Program-made: the position numbers and the translations under genes
Assembly (NCBI GenBank): GCA_028289325.1
Contig: JANQQN010000311.1
Location: 1-40,667, forward strand
Length of the DNA: 40,667 bases
Direction: 5' to 3'
From: Myxococcota bacterium
Lineage (GTDB): Bacteria > Myxococcota > Kuafuiibacteriia > Kuafuiibacteriales > Kuafuiibacteriaceae
In this document: piece after piece, positions 26,001 to 31,105 of the stretch
Position numbering within the stretch: the first letter of the stretch is position 1
Layout: the number at the start of each line of letters is the position of its first letter
The notes under the pieces: generated by a model
Databases searched by the model: none
Seen by the model: the letters and a program-made list of their open reading frames with translations, nothing else
What the model was told of the DNA's origin: nothing

Positions 26001-27496
26001 GGGATGACGCGCAGGCCTTCATACAAGCACTAAGCGTAGACCTCCCCGAGTCCGAGGCGTTCTCACTGCCGACGGAAGCCCAGTGGGAGTACGCCTGCCG
26101 GGCGGGAACCACGACGCCGAGGTACGGCGAGCTCGATGCCATCGCCTGGTACGCCGACAACGCCGATGATGAAACGCGTCCGGTTCGTCAAAGACAGCCG
26201 AATGCCTGGGGGCTCTACGACACGTTGGGGAACGTATGGGAGTGGTGTGCAGACCGCTTTGGCCCCTATGACAGCGACCATGCATACGACCCCATAGGGC
26301 CTACGGGGGGTACTACGGGGGGTACGTACCGGGTCCTTCGGGGCGGCTGCTGGAGCAATTCCGCCGAGGTCGTGCGGGCAGCGTTCCGCCTCGACGCCCC
26401 CCCTTCGTTCCGGGACGTGGACTGCGGGTTCCGGTTGTCCCGAGGTCTCGGTGCGCCCGGTCCGCGGAGCGGGGCAGGGAGGCCCGGACCGCGCGGGACG
26501 CGTGGGCAAGGTGCCGGACCTCAGGCAAGCGCAGCCAGAACCACCCTCCAGTCCCGCATCACGCTCCTCACCGATCGCGCCGGTGCCGGCTTAGACATCG
26601 TCCACCGACCGGAGTGGGCATCGCTGATCGGTCGTGACCGCTACGGCTTGTTCGCCGAAGTTGAAACCGAAGCGTTCGTGCCGGTGATGTTCCGAATGCG
26701 GTGGATCGCGCCCGGACGTTTCGCGATGGGGGCCGGCGAAGATGATTCGGAAGGCCTTCCTTCCGAACGTCCCCAGCATGAAGTCACGCTGACTAAGGGC
26801 TTCTGGCTCGCGGAGACGCCTTGCACAGAAGCGTTGTGGACGGCGGTGATGGACATAAATCCATCTCACTTTGAAGGGAACCTCGAGCGGCCCGTCGAGA
26901 ACGTGAGCTTCGAGGATATCGGGCAGTTCCTCAAGGCGGCCAATGCGCAGGTTCCCGGGCTGGATTTACGACTTCCGACGGAAGCGCAGTGGGAGTACGC
27001 CTGCCGGGCAGGGATGACCATGCCGCGCTACGGCGAGCTCGATGATGTCGCGTGGTACGACGATAATGCGAAGGAGCAGACGCATCCCGTTGGTCGAAAG
27101 CAACCGAACGCGTGGGGCCTCTACGATACGTTGGGGAACGTATGGGAGTGGTGTGCAGACTGGTATGAGGCCTATGACAGTGGCCATGCATACGACCCCA
27201 TAGGGCCTGCCGAGGGTTCGTACCGGGTCCTTCGGGGCGGCGGCTGGAGCTATTCCGCCGAGAACGTGCGGGCGGCGTACCGCCACGCCGACCACCCTTC
27301 GTCCCGGAGCGCGTACTACGGGTTCCGGTTGTCCCGAGGTCCTGGTGCGCCCAGCCAGGCCAGCCCGGGAGGGTGGCGGCCCGGCGTGCGCGGGACACGC
27401 GCGCCAGGTGCCGACCCCGTCGTCGCCGAAGGCGACGATCGACCGCGATCGTGGTGGCAGCGACTCTTGGGTCGTCGCCCAAAGTCGGGGTCTTAA
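23042..27496 (+). CDS. giant sensor protein: vWA-like N-terminal region plus three FGE-like (C-type-lectin-fold) modules
   Basis: 1484 aa, coupled to moxR by an ATGA overlap. Residues 1-~600 contain an alpha/beta region (THLRVVLERAVAIAPMWSDG, GATIVVTDAQCFSEPA, ERTVLWVLGA) that looks like a degenerate vWA domain lacking a clear MIDAS, then a helical part. FGE-like modules follow at ~608-825, ~917-1135 and ~1219-1433, each with MRWI.PG.F.MG, LPTEAQWEYA.RAG, GLYD.LGNV.EWC and a C-terminal RVLRGG.W...VRAA.R...GFRLSRG block. Catalytic FGE cysteines are absent (GFRLSRG in place of GFRC), so ligand binding rather than catalysis is expected. The last 42 residues of each module are DGR variable repeats (784-825, 1094-1135, 1392-1433). 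Linkers are Pro/Gly/Arg-rich. Confidence 0.9.
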   Translation: MSHEAGSKPSVGEQILRPRGEVGPADLARALVRLQSEDGTALDDAQLTTIARCFGYRLTALEAPSSVAPEELVSNKDDDRKPPEPGATDGVTTFQPVPFLRPIEAVYFGDVAPPSLAPGVRPRVSQVPIFPRLPLPQAPARWPTEVIGPRLYHAISTHPPVGDIDVPRLIRKLGEGRVLENVVRRPRRRSVTHLRVVLERAVAIAPMWSDGDLIAEWCLRWGPVPHVEVIRASWGTPEWPAPDPRGATIVVTDAQCFSEPAQRAAWAAEGRRRASAGERTVLWVLGASASKWPGWSHVVSDPKPTTNRAVDGEDLERVLILASLAYQVEAYLLRELRLTLRLEDTVIEMEAWRHPELLHGSMSTAAWTVEAFRGFRAKLVAAAHANTWLNVDVLREALECIAKYRFLEDARRPGACVWWSSENVWQAEITSWRTLAKSLPRGHAACVEDFLSQRGWLDSNKRYLAQLQRSAGLPAMRDGLDPDQMRAWMASVRLYEPSESWSKKGGYFFGIAQTLAEKTTAVPLHLCQGGQGLELHPNGELGRDRSPVVAIDGTSEGGTFKIRNRLRPLPPGELLPVDLPGWAERATEGLDEFGRWSVIEIVGVPVRMRWIEPGVFVMGSPKNETNRYDDEGPQHKVTLTEGYWLAETPCTQALWTAVMRENPSKFKGDDRPVEGVSWNDVSQFIAKVNAAHPELGMRLPTEAQWEYAARAGTTQARYGDLGDLDAIAWYRGNANNEPHLVGQKVPNAWGLYDVLGNVLEWCHDGMRTYDSGHAYDPIGDTDQGTFRVLRGGSWNDSARNVRAAYRVDEHPSVRDSVYGFRLSRGHDAPSRGPEGQAGEAAPSRDGRSPSGAGPVRQSETGVAPEVSTEETQRSQTPATGRSASGRLTKQLGWEEGEDQLGAYADVVWLDTQVLFRMRWIEPGTFLMGSPEEEEGRKERERPQHQVTLTQGFWLADAPCTQALYEAVTGTNPSRIKRTERPVQNVSWDDAQAFIQALSVDLPESEAFSLPTEAQWEYACRAGTTTPRYGELDAIAWYADNADDETRPVRQRQPNAWGLYDTLGNVWEWCADRFGPYDSDHAYDPIGPTGGTTGGTYRVLRGGCWSNSAEVVRAAFRLDAPPSFRDVDCGFRLSRGLGAPGPRSGAGRPGPRGTRGQGAGPQASAARTTLQSRITLLTDRAGAGLDIVHRPEWASLIGRDRYGLFAEVETEAFVPVMFRMRWIAPGRFAMGAGEDDSEGLPSERPQHEVTLTKGFWLAETPCTEALWTAVMDINPSHFEGNLERPVENVSFEDIGQFLKAANAQVPGLDLRLPTEAQWEYACRAGMTMPRYGELDDVAWYDDNAKEQTHPVGRKQPNAWGLYDTLGNVWEWCADWYEAYDSGHAYDPIGPAEGSYRVLRGGGWSYSAENVRAAYRHADHPSSRSAYYGFRLSRGPGAPSQASPGGWRPGVRGTRAPGADPVVAEGDDRPRSWWQRLLGRRPKSGS
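25391..25514 (+). repeat. DGR variable repeat VR1 (FGE module 1)
   Basis: 124 bp, gap-free alignment to the template at 27866-27989. Hand count: 13 of 27 template adenines are changed, against 10 of 97 other bases. Examples of A-to-N codon change are AAC to TTC (codon 3), AAC to GTC (codons 24, 30, 34). The 3' end ACGGGTTCCGGTTGTCCCGA is invariant, as expected for the site where homing starts. Confidence 0.92.
25535..25602 (+). repeat. hairpin and 31-bp conserved element downstream of VR1
   Basis: GGCCC-GGA-GGGCC (25535-25547) begins 21 bp after VR1. A 31-bp element at 25572-25602 (begins GGGACGGGCGGAGCCC) is repeated exactly at 29099-29129 after VR4. DGR targets often carry a small stem-loop just after the VR that aids homing, so the hairpin could have that role; the 31-bp identity may simply reflect duplication of the VR flank. 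Confidence 0.6.
26321..26444 (+). repeat. DGR variable repeat VR2 (FGE module 2)
   Basis: 124 bp aligned without gaps to the template. By hand count 16 of 27 template adenines differ and 6 of 97 other bases. Codons 10 (AGC to TGC), 17 (AAC to GTC), 22 (TAC to TTC), 24 (AAC to CTC), 30 (AAC to TTC) and 35 (TAC to TGC) change only at adenines. A 7-bp stem (CGGTCCG / CGGACCG, 26459-26491) lies downstream but is not the same as the VR1 hairpin. Confidence 0.92.
27215..27338 (+). repeat. DGR variable repeat VR3 (FGE module 3)
   Basis: 124 bp aligned without gaps to the template. By hand count 13 of 27 template adenines differ and 5 of 97 other bases. Codons 2 (ACG to TCG), 10 (AGC to GGC), 13 (AAT to TAT), 24 (AAC to CAC), 25 (GAC to GCC) and 30 (AAC to TCC) change only at adenines. 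It ends 527 bp upstream of the template. Confidence 0.92.
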
Positions 27497-27648
27497 TGCG
27501 CTTTCAGTTCTTCACCATTCCGGTCTTCGACTCGGAGAGAGCGACCGAGCAGCTCAATGCCTTCTTGGCCGGCCATGTCATCGTGCAGGTTGAGCGCGAG
27601 CTGCTTCAGCGACCTGGCGGCGACGTCTGGGCGTTCTGTGTCACCTAG
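27496..27648 (+). pseudogene. truncated HRDC-type DGR accessory gene
   Basis: ATG at 27496 overlaps the giant-gene stop (TAATG). The 50 residues (MRFQFFTIPVFDSERATEQL, NAFLAGHVIVQVERELL, VWAFCVT) resemble, from memory, the N-terminus of HRDC-domain proteins encoded next to DGR reverse transcriptases. TAG at 27646 ends the frame before the HRDC domain itself. The same frame continues open for 42 codons to a second TAG at 27775 (LIDALNRQRQYESPLATIAH), which I do not recognise. It marks where the rest of a DGR cassette, including the reverse transcriptase, was probably lost. Confidence 0.6.
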
Positions 27649-27865
27649 CGGCTTCGGCTCATCGATGCGCTCAACCGGCAGCGTCAGTATGAAAGCCCGC
27701 TCGCGACCATTGCCCACGCCGACAGTCTTGGTTTTCGAGCCGATGACCTCGCGCGCCATCCGGCCGTCGACGCATAGGCACGAGGTTTTGGATGTGAAGC
27801 GGTGGGCTCAGGTAGATCAAACGCTGCGCTTGGCATACGAATCGACGGTGGGTGTCGGCCACAAG

Positions 27866-27989
27866 GGTACGAACCGGGTCCTTCGGGGCGGCAGCTGGAA
27901 CAATCCAGCCGAGAACGTCCGCGCAGCGTACCGCAACGACGACCACCCTTCGAACCGCAACCCGAACTACGGGTTCCGGTTGTCCCGAG
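27866..27989 (+). repeat. DGR template repeat (TR)
   Basis: Non-genic fifth copy of the FGE C-terminal block, with AAC or AAT at codons 3, 12, 13, 17, 24, 30, 32 and 34, the codons that vary in the four VRs. Pooled over the four VRs, 54 of 108 comparisons at template adenines differ, against 28 of 388 at other bases (hand count). It lies on the same strand as the VRs, between the HRDC remnant and a terminator, and has no FGE module upstream, all as expected for a TR transcribed into a noncoding RNA. The surrounding stretch 27649-28158 has no other supported gene. Confidence 0.92.
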
Positions 27990-27997
27990 CGCACCGG

Positions 27998-28013
27998 CGA
28001 TGCGGAGGCATCG
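27998..28013 (+). promoter_or_regulatory. stem-loop just after the template repeat
   Basis: CGATGC / GCATCG with a GGAG loop, starting 9 bp after the TR. The GGA-containing loop recalls the GGA loop of hairpins after VR1 and VR4, but the stem sequence differs, as expected if the TR and VR flanks must be distinguished. It may structure the template RNA. Confidence 0.5.
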
Positions 28014-28068
28014 TCGATGACCCGGCCGCCATCCTGTCCGCAGGCGTAGCTTGCGGCGAAAAGGCCGC

Positions 28069-28135
28069 GGCCCCCGGCGTGTTAGTAGTGCGAAGTGCGG
28101 AGTCCTTCGGCGAACGCTCGCCGGGGGTCTTTTTT
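28069..28135 (+). terminator. rho-independent terminator after the TR
   Basis: GGCCCCCGGCG (28069-28079) pairs with CGCCGGGGGTC (28119-28129), and a smaller hairpin CGGCGA-ACGC-TCGCCG (28108-28123) competes with it. A run of six T (28130-28135) follows immediately. This is the only T-tailed terminator seen in the window and would end a template RNA about 146 nt after the TR. Confidence 0.75.
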
Positions 28136-28158
28136 CGTTCACTGCGCGGTGGCAGCCG

Positions 28159-29073
28159 ATGAACGGCCGCACGCAAAGCCACTTGCTTGGGCATCCTCTC
28201 GACCGCGGTGAGCCCCCTTCCTGGGCCAGCGCTTGGGGCGATAGCCGCTATGGACCATGGGTCGCGTTTGCGGTGGGCGACGTCGAGTACCGGATGTTTT
28301 GGATGCCGCCCGGCACCTTTGTGATGGGGTCGCCGGAAGACGAACCCGGTCGACAGGACGACGAAGTCCAACACGAGGTGACGCTCACGCGAGGCTTCTG
28401 GATGGGCGCTACGCCGGTGACCCAGGCGTTGTGGACGGCCGTGATGGGCGCAGACAGCAACCCGAGCCGGTTCGTCGACCCGCAGCGGCCGGTCGAGACC
28501 GTCAGTTGGGAAGACTCCGAGTCCTTTCTTTCGCGCCTCAAGGCGCAACATGGCTTGTCGATGCGGCTGCCGACCGAAGCCGAATGGGAATACGCCTGCC
28601 GCGCGGGCACCACGGACGCGACCTACGCGGGACCGATGGAGATCTGGGGGCTGAACAATGCGCCGGTCCTGGACGCGATTGCCTGGTACGGGGGCAACAG
28701 CGGCGTCGATTTCGACCTCGATGAGGGTGAAGACAGCAGCAACTGGCCGGAGAGGCAGCATCCCCACACCAAGACCGGCACCCGGAAAGTTGGAACCCGA
28801 CGACGCAACCCTGCAGGGCTCTATGACATGCTGGGGAACGTATGGGAGTGGTGTGCAGACTGGTATCGCGACCATGATAGTGGCCATGCACATGACCCCA
28901 TAGGCTCCGCAGAGGGCTCGGGCCGGGTCCTTCGGGGCGGCGGCTGGAACCTTCCTGCCGAGAACGTGCGGGCAGCGTACCGCTCCGACGTCGACCCTTC
29001 GAACCGGTACTCGGACTACGGGTTTCGGTTGTCCCGAGGTCATGGCCCGGCAGGCGGCCCGGAGGGCCGATAG
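28159..29073 (+). CDS. single-module FGE-like (C-type-lectin-fold) protein with variable repeat
   Basis: 304 aa from ATG at 28159; the longer frame upstream runs through the terminator and is not used. The module begins near residue 46 (MFWMPPGTFVMGSP) and contains LPTEAEWEYACRAG, GLYDMLGNVWEWCAD and the C-terminal block RVLRGGGWN...YGFRLSRG. Catalytic FGE cysteines are absent. Residues 253-294 are the DGR variable repeat VR4. No signal peptide is visible, so it is probably cytoplasmic. It lies just after the TR terminator and shares stretches such as GGGGAACGTATGGGAGTGGT with modules 2 and 3, so it arose by duplication. Likely a second diversified sensor for the TIR-MoxR system (inference). 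Confidence 0.88.
   Translation: MNGRTQSHLLGHPLDRGEPPSWASAWGDSRYGPWVAFAVGDVEYRMFWMPPGTFVMGSPEDEPGRQDDEVQHEVTLTRGFWMGATPVTQALWTAVMGADSNPSRFVDPQRPVETVSWEDSESFLSRLKAQHGLSMRLPTEAEWEYACRAGTTDATYAGPMEIWGLNNAPVLDAIAWYGGNSGVDFDLDEGEDSSNWPERQHPHTKTGTRKVGTRRRNPAGLYDMLGNVWEWCADWYRDHDSGHAHDPIGSAEGSGRVLRGGGWNLPAENVRAAYRSDVDPSNRYSDYGFRLSRGHGPAGGPEGR
28915..29038 (+). repeat. DGR variable repeat VR4 (separate FGE gene)
   Basis: 124 bp aligned without gaps to the template 926 bp upstream. By hand count 12 of 27 template adenines differ and 7 of 97 other bases. Codons 3 (AAC to GGC), 13 (AAT to CTT), 24 (AAC to TCC), 26 (GAC to GTC), 32 (AAC to TAC) and 34 (AAC to GAC) change only at adenines. Confidence 0.92.
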
Positions 29074-29129
29074 GCAGGCAGATGGTGGTGGAAGCCAGGG
29101 GACGGGCGGAGCCCGAGCGGAGCGGGCCC
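29056..29129 (+). repeat. hairpin and 31-bp conserved element downstream of VR4
   Basis: GGCCC-GGA-GGGCC (29056-29068) lies 18 bp after VR4, and the 31-bp element at 29099-29129 is identical to 25572-25602 after VR1. The hairpin overlaps the end of the coding region. The gap 29074-29265 shows no other supported feature. Confidence 0.6.
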
Positions 29130-29265
29130 CAGGCTGGAACATCGCCACCGGCGACCGGTGCAAGAAAAGTTGCGGCGAGGGTCCACCCGTTGATTGTATC
29201 CGTCCCCGATCTAGCGTTCCTCGGTCACGGGCGATGGCTGCAGTTATCGCCCGAAGCGAGCGACC

Positions 29266-29655
29266 CTACCAGAGCATCTGAGCGCCGTACCGTACGAGCT
29301 GGGAGTCCTTTGAGACGAGCGTGAGGTCATCGTTTAATGCCTGCGCGATGAGCAGGTGATCGAAAGGGTCACGATGTTCGTTCTTGGGCAGCGTGAGATA
29401 TCGATCCACGTGGTCCAGGCGGACCGGGTGATGCGCAAACCCGTGGTCGACGACCAGCGTACGAATCAACGCACCGGGTGTCTGCGACAAGGCGAGCTGG
29501 CCCTGGCGAACACTGATGGCGAGCTCCCAAGCGCTGATGGTGCTCACCAAGACCGTGTTGTCGGTGTCGGCGATCGCGGTGCGCGCGACGCTCGAGATGC
29601 GCTCGTCGCCGGCTGCCCACCAGAGCACGGAATGCGTATCGAGCCGCAGCTTCAC
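29266..29655 (-). CDS. vapC: PIN-domain ribonuclease toxin (VapC family)
   Basis: 129 aa, full length for the family. The acidic PIN site is present: Asp6 (LRLDTHSVLWW), Glu44 (ISAWELAI), Asp96/Asp99 (RDPFDHLLIAQA) and Asp117. The end NDDLTLVSKDSQL is typical. VapC toxins cut tRNA or rRNA with Mg2+. The ATG overlaps the antitoxin stop (29652-29655), so both are translated together. The pair probably stabilises the island. The broken VapC at 15844 has a closely similar start. Confidence 0.9.
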   Translation of the reverse strand: MKLRLDTHSVLWWAAGDERISSVARTAIADTDNTVLVSTISAWELAISVRQGQLALSQTPGALIRTLVVDHGFAHHPVRLDHVDRYLTLPKNEHRDPFDHLLIAQALNDDLTLVSKDSQLVRYGAQMLW

Positions 29656-29927
29656 GACGGTTGCAAGTGCGTCGCCTCGAAGAGCTCCGTTGTTTCGTTG
29701 TCCGGCTCGAGTGCGTCTGGCTCCTCGGAAACGATGAGGCCGTGCAGCGGGCCGAAGGTGCGCGCGGGGACCTTCGGAGACGCAATCGGAACGATCTTCG
29801 CGACTGGATGTGCACCGCGGGCGACGGTGATCTCATGGCCGGCCTCGACGAGCCTCAGGATCTTGGAGAACTCGGTCTTGGCCGCGTGCACCGTGTAGAC
29901 CTTGGAATTGTCGCCGGCTTTGCTCAC
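29652..29927 (-). CDS. Phd/YefM-family antitoxin
   Basis: 91 aa from GTG at 29927; longer in-frame starts read into the direct repeat and add non-homologous residues. The core VYTVHAAKTEFSKILRLVEAGHEITVARGAHPVAKIV is shown here only by its motif: AAKTEFSKIL and GHEITVARG match the Phd fold, and the acidic tail (DALEPDNETTELFEATH) is the toxin-binding end. It neutralises the coupled VapC and should repress its own promoter. The start is not supported by a clear ribosome site. Confidence 0.8.
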   Translation of the reverse strand: MSKAGDNSKVYTVHAAKTEFSKILRLVEAGHEITVARGAHPVAKIVPIASPKVPARTFGPLHGLIVSEEPDALEPDNETTELFEATHLQPS

Positions 29928-30105
29928 GCCGATATGGTGGCACGGACTAAGCCCGGGCGTCACCGGACTAAGTCCATCGATCTTGGCTGCTTCCAGAGAG
30001 GAAAGATGAGCGTGTTCATGGGCTTGAAGCCGCCATCGTCGGTCCCTGAGCCCCGAACAGGATCGAAACGACATGACGGCTACATCCGATAGCGGAGTCC
30101 GTCGT

Positions 30106-30560
30106 GAGCGGAAGGCTCGAGTCATGAGGTAAACAGACCGGAGTGCCATGGTCCGGTCTTGGGGCCACGGACGCGGCCGGGCTTTCGACGAAGAACGTAT
30201 GCCGTGTATTCAAACGATGGCGGTGGTCACGCAATTCTTATTGCCAGGGTTGTTAGCCGATGCCGTTATCGTTCAAGTCGGGATGCGCCAGCGCGTACTC
30301 GAGCTCGACGACCCCCGAATCGTACGCGACGCACCGGGTCAGCGTGGCCGCGGGCAGGCTCGAGGTCTCCCCGAATAGACGAACGCCGTCGCCGAGCAGG
30401 ATCGGATTGACCTTCAACACCAGGCGATCGATGAGACCGGCCCCGGCCAGCTGCCCCGCCAGGTGGCCACCGCCACACAGATAGATGCCTCCATCTTTCG
30501 CCTCCGACTTGAGCGCACGCACCCGGGCCGGCACATCATTGCGGATGACCGCCACCGCCG
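30106..30560. repeat. right ~450-bp direct repeat of the island
   Basis: Counterpart of 19173-19618. It covers the 3' half of the intact reductase-like gene and about 150 bp beyond its stop codon. The intact gene on this side suggests this is the original copy and the left one the duplicate. Confidence 0.85.
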
Positions 30561-30816
30561 ACGAGGTGGGGAGCTCGAGCCGAGAAGAAGCGATCCAGTG
30601 CTCCATGTGAGGATAGGCGCGATCACCGGGCTTGAGCCCGAACGCGTAGCCGAACTCGTAGGTCGATCGCCCCATGACCACCGTGGAGTAGGTTTGCAGG
30701 CGAGCGTGATACGCGGTGACGTGAGGGCCTTCGGCCAAGAATCGGCTGGCATCGCCGCCGGGACCGGCGATGAATCCGTCCAAAGAAATCGCGACATCAT
30801 AGATCAAAGCTCTCAA
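30253..30816 (-). CDS. dihydrofolate-reductase-like (RibD C-terminal family) oxidoreductase
   Basis: 187 aa. TTG at 30816 is chosen because AAGGAG at 30825-30830 lies 8 nt upstream and the protein then begins RALIYDVAISLDGFIAG, the usual family start. Other family features are VVMGRSTYEFG, IYLCGGGHLAGQL and NPILLGDGVRLF. Members bind NADPH and resemble DHFR/RibD reductase domains; few have known substrates. The gene is intact, unlike its 3' fragment at 19312-19618. It is separated by 88 bp from the next upstream gene on this strand. Confidence 0.86.
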   Translation of the reverse strand: MRALIYDVAISLDGFIAGPGGDASRFLAEGPHVTAYHARLQTYSTVVMGRSTYEFGYAFGLKPGDRAYPHMEHWIASSRLELPTSSAVAVIRNDVPARVRALKSEAKDGGIYLCGGGHLAGQLAGAGLIDRLVLKVNPILLGDGVRLFGETSSLPAATLTRCVAYDSGVVELEYALAHPDLNDNGIG

Positions 30817-30904
30817 GGTAGGGGCTCCTTCCGCCGCGGGCGCGCGGACCGGTCTGGACATTACTCAGCTGGCGGCCGTCCGGGCGGACTTTTTTGGCGC
30901 GCGC

Positions 30905-31105
30905 TCAGGCGCGACCGCGCCGCCAGTAATACAGAAGCCGGTCGCCGCCGGGCTCGCGGATGAACAGCAGCTCCCATCCGGCCACGCCGAGCTCCTCGAG
31001 CATCTCGGCTTCGTCTCGGAACGCGGTGCCGTCGCGGCTCTGGTAGGTGGGGTCGGTCGCGGGGTCGTAGGTGACGACCAGGTAGTTCCATCCGTATCCC
31101 CCCAT
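30905..31105 (-). CDS. small DUF4177-like protein
   Basis: 66 aa. NYLVVTYDPA at the start and EEMLEELGVAGWELLFI-like central region (AEMLEELGVAGWELLFI) followed by RLLYYWRR resemble DUF4177, a short beta-alpha-beta protein whose hallmark is LN..G.eGWELV. Its ATG overlaps the stop of the propeller gene (TGATG at 31103-31107), so it is the last gene of the kinase-propeller operon. Function unknown. Confidence 0.72.
   Translation of the reverse strand: MGGYGWNYLVVTYDPATDPTYQSRDGTAFRDEAEMLEELGVAGWELLFIREPGGDRLLYYWRRGRA

Larger units (their letters stand above)
19620..30105. other. accessory island: DGR-diversified TIR-MoxR-FGE locus with toxin-antitoxin pair
   Basis: The ~10.5-kb segment between the two direct repeats holds a broken ATPase gene, the TIR-MoxR-FGE operon, a DGR template with four variable repeats, a second FGE gene and a VapC/Phd pair. 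No transposase, integrase or tRNA gene is visible. The flanking duplication of the reductase-gene 3' end suggests insertion by recombination or duplication (inference). Confidence 0.6.

Noticed and set aside
27557..28162. 201-codon open frame running through the template repeat
   Set aside because: Only the TR part resembles a protein. The upstream and downstream parts have no FGE features and it crosses the terminator, so it is better read as noncoding template RNA.
25391..29038. Explaining the repeated FGE ends as plain paralogous duplication
   Set aside because: Drift after duplication would not concentrate changes at adenines of one non-genic copy while keeping other positions, including synonymous ones, nearly fixed and all five copies exactly 124 bp.
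20542..31100. A reverse transcriptase gene in or beside the island
   Set aside because: Looked for in all long frames; no reverse-transcriptase catalytic motif or family pattern was seen.
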